Assembly: GCA_964498605.1 (NCBI GenBank)
Contig: CAZCHK010000026.1
Coordinates: 1 to 30,736, forward strand
Origin: JBGQAS01 sp964498605
GTDB lineage: Bacteria; Chloroflexota; Anaerolineae; Anaerolineales; Anaerolineaceae
Length of the DNA stretch: 30,736 nucleotides
Reading direction: 5' to 3'
Below, piece after piece: positions 1-7,074 of this stretch (position 1 is the first letter of the stretch; each line of letters opens with the position of its first letter). The notes beneath the pieces were generated by a model, which did not search any database, had not been told where the DNA came from, and saw only the letters and a list, made by a program, of their open reading frames with translations. The position numbers and the translations under genes are program-made.

Positions 1-753
1 TTTTCTCAGAAATGGAAAATGATCGTCTAAAATTGAATGCTTGATCTCAGGTACAAAGTACTTCTCGTAGCCGAGCGATGAAGCGGATGTCCATAGCTGA
101 ACCGACAAATCTCTTGACGAATTTGCTTCCTGGTAAATGTTCAGATTCTCATCCCCGATCATATCCACGATGATCACTGCCCGGGGATCAGCATCAAGGT
201 TCTGGACAAAGTAGTGGGAACCTTCTATCCAATCGTAATCCGCGATTCGCCCTTGATCTTCCAGGTCAAAAAATACCAGCCATACCTCTTTTCCAAGATC
301 TTCTGGCAGGACTCGCCCCAGTTCTAAAAGAACCGCTACGCCTGAAGCACCATCATTTGCGCCTGGAACAGCCATGTAGCGGTTTTGATTCATTGGGTCT
401 TCGTCAGAAAAAAAACGACAGTCGTAATGCGTACCGAATATGACCCAATCGTCGCCAGATCCCCTCTTTGCTATGATATTCGTCAAAGGCCTGTCATCCA
501 CGGTGCCGGTCTGAAGTTCTACCTTCCAGCCGTACGTTGCGAGCACTTCTGATATATATCTGGCAATTTCGGCGTGCGCATCACTACCGGGAACCCTGGG
601 ACCTAAACTCATTTGGTATTCGATATCCCGATACGCCCTTTCAGGATCAAACTGATTCTTACCGGGTTTCAGGAGGGTGTATAAAAGTGATGCGGCTGCG
701 CTGAACAGGATAACAATAATTAGGAGCCGCTTAATGGAAGATCTTGTTTTCAT
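1..753 (-). CDS. M28-family zinc peptidase / glutaminyl cyclotransferase-like, membrane-anchored (C-terminus cut by window edge)
   Basis: The frame is open from an ATG at 753 to the window edge, giving 251 residues. The N-terminus is basic (MKTRSSIKR) followed by a hydrophobic stretch at about residues 10-28, so it is a signal anchor or uncleaved signal peptide and the enzyme should act outside the membrane. The body has the M28 metal-site signatures: GTHYDC (His ligand), PGANDGASG (bridging Asp), FFDLEDQG (acidic catalytic/ligand pair) and VDMIGD (third-metal Asp region). M28 includes aminopeptidases and the related glutaminyl-peptide cyclotransferases; the W and D placement (DYDWIEGSHYF) leans toward the cyclotransferase-like branch, but the missing C-terminus prevents a decision. 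The start lies inside the end of trmFO (23-nt overlap), so the two are probably co-transcribed. No strong Shine-Dalgarno is visible. Confidence 0.8.
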   Translation of the reverse strand, partial: MKTRSSIKRLLIIVILFSAAASLLYTLLKPGKNQFDPERAYRDIEYQMSLGPRVPGSDAHAEIARYISEVLATYGWKVELQTGTVDDRPLTNIIAKRGSGDDWVIFGTHYDCRFFSDEDPMNQNRYMAVPGANDGASGVAVLLELGRVLPEDLGKEVWLVFFDLEDQGRIADYDWIEGSHYFVQNLDADPRAVIIVDMIGDENLNIYQEANSSRDLSVQLWTSASSLGYEKYFVPEIKHSILDDHFPFLRK

Positions 754-2080
754 GAACAAAATTATCCAATTCAATGAGGCTTCTTTCAGCAAGAAGATTA
801 TTCCGGTCTAATTTTTTCTTTGCCTGAACTGACATAATGGGCATCAGACCAAAGTTGGCTTTCATCGGTTGAAACGTGGTTGATTCTGCGTGCGAAATGT
901 ACTGGAGGAGACTTCCCAGGATTGTATTTTTTGGGAAGACCAAGGGACGTTTCCCTTCGATGAGCAGGCTAAGATTCAACCCTGCCACGAAGCCGCTCGC
1001 AATACTCCCCAGGTACCCCTCGATGCCGGCTAACTGCCCGGCGATGAATATGGCGTGACCTGATTTTAATTGGAGAGTGGGTTTTATAAGTGCGGGGGCG
1101 TTGATGTAGGTATTTCTATGCATCTGTCCATAACGGATAAATTCTGCTTTTTCAAGACCCGGGATCAATCGAAAAATCCTCAACTGCTCGCCGTATGCCA
1201 GGTTGGTTTGAAACCCAACCATGTTATAGAGTTCTCCAGAGAGATTGTCCTGCCGAAGCTGGACAACCGCATAAGGTTGGTTCCCGGAATTGTCACAGCG
1301 TAAACCTGTTGGCCGCATGGGTCCGAAAGCGAGAGCATTTTTTCCACGCTTGGCCAGAACTTCGATGGGCAGACATCCTTCAAAAAAATGGGCTTTTTCA
1401 GGTTTAGGATCGTCAGCGAAAGATTTGCCGGCGTGCTTGGAAGTTTCAGCTTTTAGCAGCTCGTGCACAAACAGGTCATACTGTTCCAGAGTGAACGGAC
1501 AGTTGATGTAATCTCCGTCCAAATCTTTTCCCCGATCGTACCTGGATCCCCTGAAAGCGATGGTCATGTCAATTGAATCAGCGGAGATGATCGGCGCTAA
1601 GGCGTCGTAGAAAAAGAGATTGGATTCGCCAAGGAAAAGTGCCAGATTGTTTGCCAGTTTTTTGGAAGTTAACGGGCCTGAAGCGATGATCGAGAATTCG
1701 GAAGGCACACATGAAATTTCTTCGTGGATGATTTCGATTAGTGGATGAGATGTAATGCTTTGTTCCACAAGTTCTGAAAACATGATCCGATCCACGGCTA
1801 GGGCGGAACCAGCGGGAAGGGATGTTTTTTGTGCACACTCGAGCAATTTTGAACCAAGTAGCTGCAGTTCTTTTTGCAGCAAACCGGAAGGTCTGTTGAC
1901 CAGAGCTGAACCTAGAGAATTTGAACAGACGAGCTCGGCAAGATTCCCTGTTTGGTGGGCTCCCGTCATTTTTTTCGGACGCATTTCAAATAACTTGACA
2001 GCATGGCCTCGAATAGCCAGCTGCCACGCGGCTTCGCTGCCAGCCAATCCACCGCCAATAACAGATATGATTGAGTCCAT
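731..2080 (-). CDS. trmFO: Methylenetetrahydrofolate-tRNA-(uracil-5-)-methyltransferase TrmFO
   Basis: 449 residues, normal for the family. The enzyme makes 5-methyluridine at position 54 of tRNA (T-loop) using methylenetetrahydrofolate and FADH2. The N-terminus is a Rossmann FAD-binding motif (VIGGGLAGSEAAWQLA, Gly 9, 11 and 14), followed by the conserved ELVCSNS segment with Cys52 and by FFEGCLPIEVLAKRG with Cys236. These two cysteines correspond to the pair used in catalysis in the Bacillus enzyme. GPMRPTGL and the C-terminal GQLAGIEGYLGSIASG FAD-contact motif are also intact. The ATG at 2080 is preceded by a purine-rich GAAGAAAG. The gene is divergent from rpoN across an 86-bp intergenic region and overlaps the downstream M28 peptidase gene. 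Confidence 0.96.
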   Translation of the reverse strand: MDSIISVIGGGLAGSEAAWQLAIRGHAVKLFEMRPKKMTGAHQTGNLAELVCSNSLGSALVNRPSGLLQKELQLLGSKLLECAQKTSLPAGSALAVDRIMFSELVEQSITSHPLIEIIHEEISCVPSEFSIIASGPLTSKKLANNLALFLGESNLFFYDALAPIISADSIDMTIAFRGSRYDRGKDLDGDYINCPFTLEQYDLFVHELLKAETSKHAGKSFADDPKPEKAHFFEGCLPIEVLAKRGKNALAFGPMRPTGLRCDNSGNQPYAVVQLRQDNLSGELYNMVGFQTNLAYGEQLRIFRLIPGLEKAEFIRYGQMHRNTYINAPALIKPTLQLKSGHAIFIAGQLAGIEGYLGSIASGFVAGLNLSLLIEGKRPLVFPKNTILGSLLQYISHAESTTFQPMKANFGLMPIMSVQAKKKLDRNNLLAERSLIELDNFVHENKIFH

Positions 2081-2110
2081 TCGCTTTCTTCATGATACCA
2101 TATCCACCCA

Positions 2111-2127
2111 TGGCATAGAACTTGCAT
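2111..2127 (+). promoter_or_regulatory. Probable sigma-54 (-24/-12) promoter of the rpoN operon
   Basis: TGGCATA-N4-TTGCAT. The GG (2112-2113) and GC (2124-2125) are 12 nt apart, the same spacing as the near-perfect element at 6664-6681, and TTGCAT is identical to it. The -24 half differs from TGGCACG at two positions. The start point would be near 2137, 30 nt before the rpoN ATG. This suggests that sigma-54 can transcribe its own operon. It shares TTGCAT with a possible sigma-70-type -35. Confidence 0.55.
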
Positions 2128-2149
2128 CTTTTACGAATATCTCTATAAT
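2122..2149 (+). promoter_or_regulatory. Sigma-70-type promoter of the rpoN operon
   Basis: TTGCAT (2122-2127), 16-nt spacer, perfect TATAAT (2144-2149). The predicted start is near 2156, leaving a short leader with AGGAAAAG before the ATG at 2167. The -35 coincides with the -12 element of the sigma-54-like site, so the two polymerase forms would compete for the same DNA. Confidence 0.65.
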
Positions 2150-2166
2150 TAGATCAGGAAAAGAAC

Positions 2167-3570
2167 ATGTACCAAGGCCAATTTCAAACCCAATCACTGC
2201 GCCCATTGACTACCGCGCATCTTGCCCAAACGATGACCCTGTTGAGCCTGACAATTAATGAATTGGGTTCACAAATTGAAAACGAGCTGTCATCCAACCC
2301 TGCACTGGAGATCAGCAGTGATAGACTCTGCCCCAACTGCAAGCGGCCTTTGCCGCAGCAGGGAAAATGTCCGATTTGCAGTCAGCCAAAAATTGAGAAT
2401 CCTGATGAGCCGGTGGTTTTTGTTTCACCAAAAGAAGATTTTTATTCACGAGAATATCGAGCCGAAAATGAGTTTAATGATGAACCTTCACCGCAACAAA
2501 TAGACGATTTGCCCACGTATGTATTGAGACAAATAGCTCCGGATTTGAATGGAAAAGATAAAAACATAGCCGCTTATTTATTGACCCACCTTGACGAGGA
2601 TGGTTTGTTGAACACATCGATCATTGAGATTGCCGCTTATTTACATGTGCTTCCCTCAGACGTGAAAAGAGTCCAGAGGTTGATCCAAAATGCTGATCCC
2701 TTAGGGGTTGGCTCTGAAAACTCTTCCCAGGCTATGCTTGTCCAGCTCACTTCGCTTGAAGAATCGAAGACTGTACCGCTGGAAACCAAACAAATCATAC
2801 TGGAAGGATTGAATTATTTAAGCAGGCACCAATTTTCGGAACTTGCGAAAATACTCAATGTCAGCCTTAAAGCAGTACATGAAGCTGCTCAATTCATCAC
2901 TGAGAATCTGAATCCCTTTCCGAGCAGATCCTTTTGGGGAGATGCGCGGCATGGGAAAAATGCCAAACCCGATGTCTATCATTTTCCGGATATTGTGATA
3001 TCTCTCCACGACACAAACGAAAACGAGAGGCTTGTGGTTGAAATCATGCTGCCCGTTTCGGGAACACTGCGAGTCAATCAGGACTTCAAACTGGCAATGA
3101 AGCAGGTTGATCAGAATGTCAAGGGAGAAATGAAGAGCGATCTTGATAGAGCATCACTTTTCATAAAATGCTTGCAACAAAGAAATAATACAATGCAAAG
3201 ACTGATGTCCAGGGTAGTGGCTCTACAAAAGGATTTCATTCTTCGTGGGGAGAAGGAGTTGATCCCAGTCACTCGCGCAGTTCTGGCAAAGGAACTGGGT
3301 GTTCATGAATCGACAATTTCCCGTGCGGTTGCGAATAAATCGGTTCAACTGCCAAACAGGCGCATCATTCCTTTATCAAGTTTTTTTGACAGATCGTTGA
3401 ATATTCGGACTGAACTTAAAGATCTGATTGCTTCGGAATCTGCGCCGTTGAGTGATTTTGAGCTGGTAAGGCTGCTGGGAAAAAAAGGATTTAAAGTCGC
3501 GAGAAGAACAGTTGCAAAGTACCGATCGATGGAAGGGATACTGCCAGCGCATTTACGGCAGGCAAATTAG
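2167..3570 (+). CDS. rpoN: RNA polymerase sigma-54 factor RpoN with an embedded zinc ribbon
   Basis: 467 residues. Region I is the Gln/Leu-rich start (about residues 5-49, ending NELSSNPALEI), which contacts the activator ATPase. The core-binding region follows (about 110-290). Then come the DNA-binding helix-turn-helix (LAKELGVHESTISRAVANK, reading the -12 region) and the RpoN box ARRTVAKYR near the C-terminus, which reads the -24 element. Region II, normally an acidic variable linker, here holds C55-x2-C58-x9-C68-x2-C71, a zinc-ribbon-like four-cysteine motif that the textbook protein lacks. The gene is first of an rpoN-kinase-activator operon; the kinase starts 9 nt after its stop. An ATG with AGGAAAAG upstream supports the start. 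Confidence 0.96.
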   Translation: MYQGQFQTQSLRPLTTAHLAQTMTLLSLTINELGSQIENELSSNPALEISSDRLCPNCKRPLPQQGKCPICSQPKIENPDEPVVFVSPKEDFYSREYRAENEFNDEPSPQQIDDLPTYVLRQIAPDLNGKDKNIAAYLLTHLDEDGLLNTSIIEIAAYLHVLPSDVKRVQRLIQNADPLGVGSENSSQAMLVQLTSLEESKTVPLETKQIILEGLNYLSRHQFSELAKILNVSLKAVHEAAQFITENLNPFPSRSFWGDARHGKNAKPDVYHFPDIVISLHDTNENERLVVEIMLPVSGTLRVNQDFKLAMKQVDQNVKGEMKSDLDRASLFIKCLQQRNNTMQRLMSRVVALQKDFILRGEKELIPVTRAVLAKELGVHESTISRAVANKSVQLPNRRIIPLSSFFDRSLNIRTELKDLIASESAPLSDFELVRLLGKKGFKVARRTVAKYRSMEGILPAHLRQAN

Positions 3571-3579
3571 ATAATCCTT

Positions 3580-5493
3580 ATGCCTGATTATTTGCATGGC
3601 CGCCAGCTGTTAAGCCCTGAAGCGTATCAACTATTACAATTCCTGCCGACCGCTGCGGTTGCGGTTGATTTGCGGAACGAAAAAATCATCAACTGCAATT
3701 CCGGCTTTACGAAATTGACCGGTTTTAGCTCTACTGAAATTGTGAACCAGCCGGTTGCGAATCTATTTGACGATCCCGATCAGTTCATTCAGATCAAAAA
3801 AATATCGACGACCACCGATCTTGTTCACAAGGACTTGAACAAGCACCCGGCGACAATAAGATTTTCCTACCTGGATTTGAATAAACAGTTGGGATTACTT
3901 CTTGTTGACAATCCTGTGGACATCATTGCCGAAGATACCCGATGCACGGGCTTTACATTTCTGGCCGAAGAGTTTGCCCGCAGCGGCATGCATGCGGAAG
4001 AATGGATTTCACAGAATAAAGAGCTATTCACGGCTTATCTCAATGTGGATGTATTTGGATACTATTCAAATTACCAGAACCGGACGGTATTAAAAAAGAA
4101 ATGTCAATTTCCCGAGATGGATCAGATTCCCGAACAACTTCCATTAACGGATTTCGAACGGTTGATCTCGCCCAGGATTTGGACACCGGGAAAAAGGGTT
4201 TTAACGGAGATTCATCGTTTTGCGCGAGTGCAGAATTATGCATTCCTGGTCACGATCGGGGTGAAGGTTGATGAAAGATTGAAAGGGATGTTTATTTTCG
4301 GGTACAAGCGACAGTTATCAGCAAACATCAACAATCAATCCATGATGTTATTTAAATTATTTATGGAAGAAAAACTTCTGCAGGAATTGGCATTGAATGA
4401 CTCAGAGGTTTCACACAGGAAAAAGGATTCAGACCTTGAAACCTATGCCCAGGTATTTCGCTACAGTCAGGAAGGTATTTGCATCGTAAATTCTCAGTAT
4501 GAAGTCACTCAGATTAACCCCGCAGCAGAATGGATGCTGGGTTATGCTGACTGGGAAGTCAAAGGACAGCATTTTGACAATTTATTGATCGGTCCGAAAA
4601 ATCTCTCTGATGCAATAGAACAGGCGAAAGAAGGAGTCGCCACGCATAATCTCGGTGAAACAGTGCTTCATCATCGTGACGGGCACTCTTTTCCGGTGCA
4701 GATTCAGGTCATACCGCTCAATGAAAAGATCAACCCCTCCAATATGATGGTTGTATTTCGGGACATATCTGAGCATGAGCAAATCATCGCACGAACACAA
4801 CAGCTTGAACATCGCGCTTTATTAGGTGATGTAACCTCCGTGTTTGCCCATGAAGTCAGAAACCCTATCAATAATATATCAACTGGATTGCAGCTTGTGG
4901 CAAGTCGCATGTCTGAAAAAGACCCGAATCATGAGGTTATCCATCGCATTCAAACGGATTGCCTCAGATTGAACGATCTCATGGAATCAGTTCTTGCCTT
5001 TTCAAGACCTGTCGAACAGAAATTTGATGCAGTGGATATTCCTTCATTATTGAGGAAATTGATTGACCGATGGCATCCTCGCATGAGCAAGAATGGCATT
5101 CAATCAAATATCGAGATCGAAAATGATATACCCGCGATACAAGGAAACACCCGATCGCTGGAAAGGGTTTTCATTAACCTGATTAGCAATGCTGTGGACG
5201 CCATGGAAAAAAATGGCGGAGTCCTGGCAATTAAAGTTGGCAGGGAAGTGGATGCTGGAAAACATCAGGTACTGAAGATCAGTATCGCGGATAGCGGCGT
5301 TGGCATGCCAGAGGAAATCAGAAAAAGATTGTTTGAGCCGTTTGTGACAAACAAACAGCACGGAACAGGTCTAGGGTTGGCAATCACGAAGAAAATTATT
5401 ACTGCTCATAAAGGAACTATCCAGGTCGAGAGTTTTGCCGGTGGTACAATTTTTCATGTGATGATCCCCATAAACAATGGAGTAATTCAATGA
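3580..5493 (+). CDS. Soluble PAS-domain sensor histidine kinase (NtrB-like)
   Basis: 637 residues with no membrane segment, so a cytoplasmic sensor. Domain order: PAS (about 15-110); a 150-residue middle part that may be a GAF-like sensor (about 150-270, not firmly recognised); a second PAS (about 288-400, YSQEGICIVNSQYEVTQINPAAEWMLGY); a dimerisation/phosphoacceptor domain with HEVRNPINN, phosphorylated His424; and an ATPase domain with N-box NLISNAVDAME (Asn533), G1 DSGVGMP, F-box LFEPFVTNKQHG and G2 GTGLGLA. The HEVRNP box is typical of kinases partnered with sigma-54 activators. It begins 9 nt after rpoN with no clear Shine-Dalgarno, suggesting translational coupling, and its TGA overlaps the regulator's ATG by 4 nt. 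The ligand cannot be told from sequence. Confidence 0.93.
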   Translation: MPDYLHGRQLLSPEAYQLLQFLPTAAVAVDLRNEKIINCNSGFTKLTGFSSTEIVNQPVANLFDDPDQFIQIKKISTTTDLVHKDLNKHPATIRFSYLDLNKQLGLLLVDNPVDIIAEDTRCTGFTFLAEEFARSGMHAEEWISQNKELFTAYLNVDVFGYYSNYQNRTVLKKKCQFPEMDQIPEQLPLTDFERLISPRIWTPGKRVLTEIHRFARVQNYAFLVTIGVKVDERLKGMFIFGYKRQLSANINNQSMMLFKLFMEEKLLQELALNDSEVSHRKKDSDLETYAQVFRYSQEGICIVNSQYEVTQINPAAEWMLGYADWEVKGQHFDNLLIGPKNLSDAIEQAKEGVATHNLGETVLHHRDGHSFPVQIQVIPLNEKINPSNMMVVFRDISEHEQIIARTQQLEHRALLGDVTSVFAHEVRNPINNISTGLQLVASRMSEKDPNHEVIHRIQTDCLRLNDLMESVLAFSRPVEQKFDAVDIPSLLRKLIDRWHPRMSKNGIQSNIEIENDIPAIQGNTRSLERVFINLISNAVDAMEKNGGVLAIKVGREVDAGKHQVLKISIADSGVGMPEEIRKRLFEPFVTNKQHGTGLGLAITKKIITAHKGTIQVESFAGGTIFHVMIPINNGVIQ

Positions 5494-6662
5494 GTTTAAC
5501 GGTTCTAATTGTGGATGATGAAGAAAATGCGAGAGTCAATATCAGTGAATTCTTGACCACCAAGGGTTATGAAATTATCGGGGCTGAGGATCTCAAAACA
5601 GCCAGAAAACAGCTCAACGAAAAAGATGCGGATATCATTTTATTGGATGTTCGTTTGCCAGATGGAAGTGGACTGACTCTTTTGGATGAAGTGTCTTTGT
5701 TGACAATGAAACCACCTGTAATTGTGATTTCTGGCCATGGCGAAATTGAAACAGCTGTAGAGGCCATGCGCAACGGTGCATGCGATTTTTTGCAGAAGCC
5801 ACTTCAATTTGACGTCCTGGAAGAATCTTTACAAAGAGCAGCAGAGATAGTTCTGATGCGCAGAGAATTGGCACATTACAGGGAATCTCAGCGGCACAAT
5901 CTGAATTTTGTCAGCGGGCAGTCAACAGCGATGAAGGAGCTGCTTGCGCAAGCTCAACGAGCTGCTGAGCTTTCCGTTTCTGTTCTTTTGACAGGGGAAA
6001 CAGGGACAGGCAAGGAAGTACTCGCGAATTTCATTCATCAGAACGGGCCAAGGTCTGATAAACCTTTTATCGCTGTAAACTGCGCCGCGATTCAGAGCAC
6101 TGTCCTGGAATCCGAGTTGTTTGGGCATGAAAAAGGTGCATTTACAAGCGCAGACACAAGAAAATTTGGGTTGATGGAACTTGCAGATCAGGGAATCCTG
6201 TTCCTCGATGAGATCTCTTCCATGCCAGCGGATATCCAGGCGAAGTTGCTGAGAGCAGTGGAATTGCAATTGTTCAGGAGAGTAGGGGGTACTTCAGAGT
6301 TGAGAGTTGATGTTCAGGTCATCGCCGCTTCGAATCGAGACCTCAAAACAATGGTAACCGAAGGAAGTTTCAGAGAGGACCTATATTATCGATTAAAAAT
6401 TGTTGACCTTCACCTGAGCCCTCTTCGGGAACGGAAAGAGGATATCCCTGAATTGGTAGGATTTTTTCTCAGGAAAAACAACGCTAAAATGGGGTTAAAT
6501 ATTGATGGTGTCACTCAACAAGCTATGGATCTTTTAAAAAAGTATGATTGGCCGGGAAACATCCGTGAATTGAGTAACGCGCTGGAACGAGCAGCGTTAT
6601 TTTGTGACGAGCCAATGATAGACATAGGACATCTGCCATCCGATATTGTGAAGGCTGATTGA
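5490..6662 (+). CDS. Sigma-54 activator response regulator lacking a DNA-binding domain
   Basis: 390 residues. Receiver domain at 1-120 with DDE (9-11), phosphoacceptor Asp53 (LLDVRLPDG) and Lys in FLQKPL. The AAA+ sigma-54-interaction domain (about 140-385) has Walker A GETGTGKE, Walker B ILFLDEI, sensor I ASNRDL, the arginine-finger region FREDLYYRL and sensor II WPGNIREL. The L1 loop that touches sigma-54 reads GAFTSA (216-221) instead of the usual GAFTGA; the contact Phe and Thr are kept. The protein stops 28 residues after WPGNIREL: the C-terminal Fis-type helix-turn-helix is absent. Only 55 nt separate it from the next gene, so this is not a frameshift hiding the domain. Family members without this domain (e.g. 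Helicobacter FlgR) activate from solution. Four-nt ATGA overlap with the kinase. Confidence 0.95.
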   Translation: MSLTVLIVDDEENARVNISEFLTTKGYEIIGAEDLKTARKQLNEKDADIILLDVRLPDGSGLTLLDEVSLLTMKPPVIVISGHGEIETAVEAMRNGACDFLQKPLQFDVLEESLQRAAEIVLMRRELAHYRESQRHNLNFVSGQSTAMKELLAQAQRAAELSVSVLLTGETGTGKEVLANFIHQNGPRSDKPFIAVNCAAIQSTVLESELFGHEKGAFTSADTRKFGLMELADQGILFLDEISSMPADIQAKLLRAVELQLFRRVGGTSELRVDVQVIAASNRDLKTMVTEGSFREDLYYRLKIVDLHLSPLRERKEDIPELVGFFLRKNNAKMGLNIDGVTQQAMDLLKKYDWPGNIRELSNALERAALFCDEPMIDIGHLPSDIVKAD

Positions 6663-6663
6663 A

Positions 6664-6681
6664 TTGGCACGAAGATTGCAT
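6664..6681 (+). promoter_or_regulatory. Consensus sigma-54 promoter for the membrane protein-TPR-peptidase operon
   Basis: T-TGGCACG-AAGA-TTGCAT. GG at 6666-6667 and GC at 6678-6679 are 12 nt apart. This matches the published consensus YTGGCACG-N4-TTGCW at every defined base. It starts 2 nt after the stop of the sigma-54 activator gene and 37 nt before the next ATG. The expected start point is about 12 nt after the GC, near 6691. It is the only site I found in the window with both halves intact. Confidence 0.9.
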
Positions 6682-6683
6682 CT

Positions 6684-6713
6684 AATCCTCCTGAAACTAA
6701 ATTCAGGAGGATT
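6684..6713 (+). promoter_or_regulatory. 12-bp perfect hairpin that buries the downstream Shine-Dalgarno (insulator or terminator)
   Basis: AATCCTCCTGAA (6684-6695), 6-nt loop, TTCAGGAGGATT (6702-6713). The 3' arm contains AGGAGG (6705-6710), the ribosome site of the gene at 6718. A read-through RNA from the rpoN operon would fold fully and block it; the following TTTCTT could also make it a weak terminator. RNA started at the sigma-54 promoter (about 6691) would keep only CTGAA of the 5' arm and leave the site mostly free. Confidence 0.8.
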
Positions 6714-6717
6714 TCTT

Positions 6718-7041
6718 ATGATTACTATGAGTGTGAATGATTTTCTTTTGACAATGGCAGTCGTGCTGCTGGGTGTTGGAGGCCTTACTTTCCTCGCTGG
6801 GCTGATCACACTGATCGTCAAAGTATTGGGTAATGAAACAAAAACCATCGCCAATCAGACCACCAAACTGGCGCAAAAGGGATTGACAGACGATGTTTCG
6901 GGTCTGGTGGGGAATGCTTCAGTTCTAATCGATGCATTGAACTCTTTTGTTAAGACTTCCGCTGGTGTGGGTATATTTTTGGTCTTCATCGGCCTTTTGT
7001 GCATTGCTTCCGCGTTTGGAATCATCATGCAGATCGGATAA
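6718..7041 (+). CDS. Small two-TM membrane protein of unknown function
   Basis: 107 residues. The start chosen is the ATG at 6718, because AGGAGG lies 7 nt before it; the frame could also open at a TTG at 6664, but that is inside the sigma-54 promoter. Two hydrophobic segments at about residues 9-36 and 82-104 flank a polar, Thr/Lys/Asn-rich helical middle (ETKTIANQTTKLAQKG and on), so both ends are likely on the same side of the membrane. I do not recognise a family. It is the first gene behind the sigma-54 promoter and is followed, 33 nt later, by the large TPR protein; a role as membrane anchor or sensor for the TPR/peptidase pair is inference only. Confidence 0.8.
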   Translation: MITMSVNDFLLTMAVVLLGVGGLTFLAGLITLIVKVLGNETKTIANQTTKLAQKGLTDDVSGLVGNASVLIDALNSFVKTSAGVGIFLVFIGLLCIASAFGIIMQIG

Positions 7042-7074
7042 CACATCAATCATTCATATCGACATTGGAGCAAC

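Noticed and set aside
1755..2258. Plus-strand open frame of 167 codons opposite trmFO running into rpoN
   Set aside because: It is antisense to a clearly conserved enzyme, has no recognisable domain and no Shine-Dalgarno, and crosses the rpoN promoter and start.
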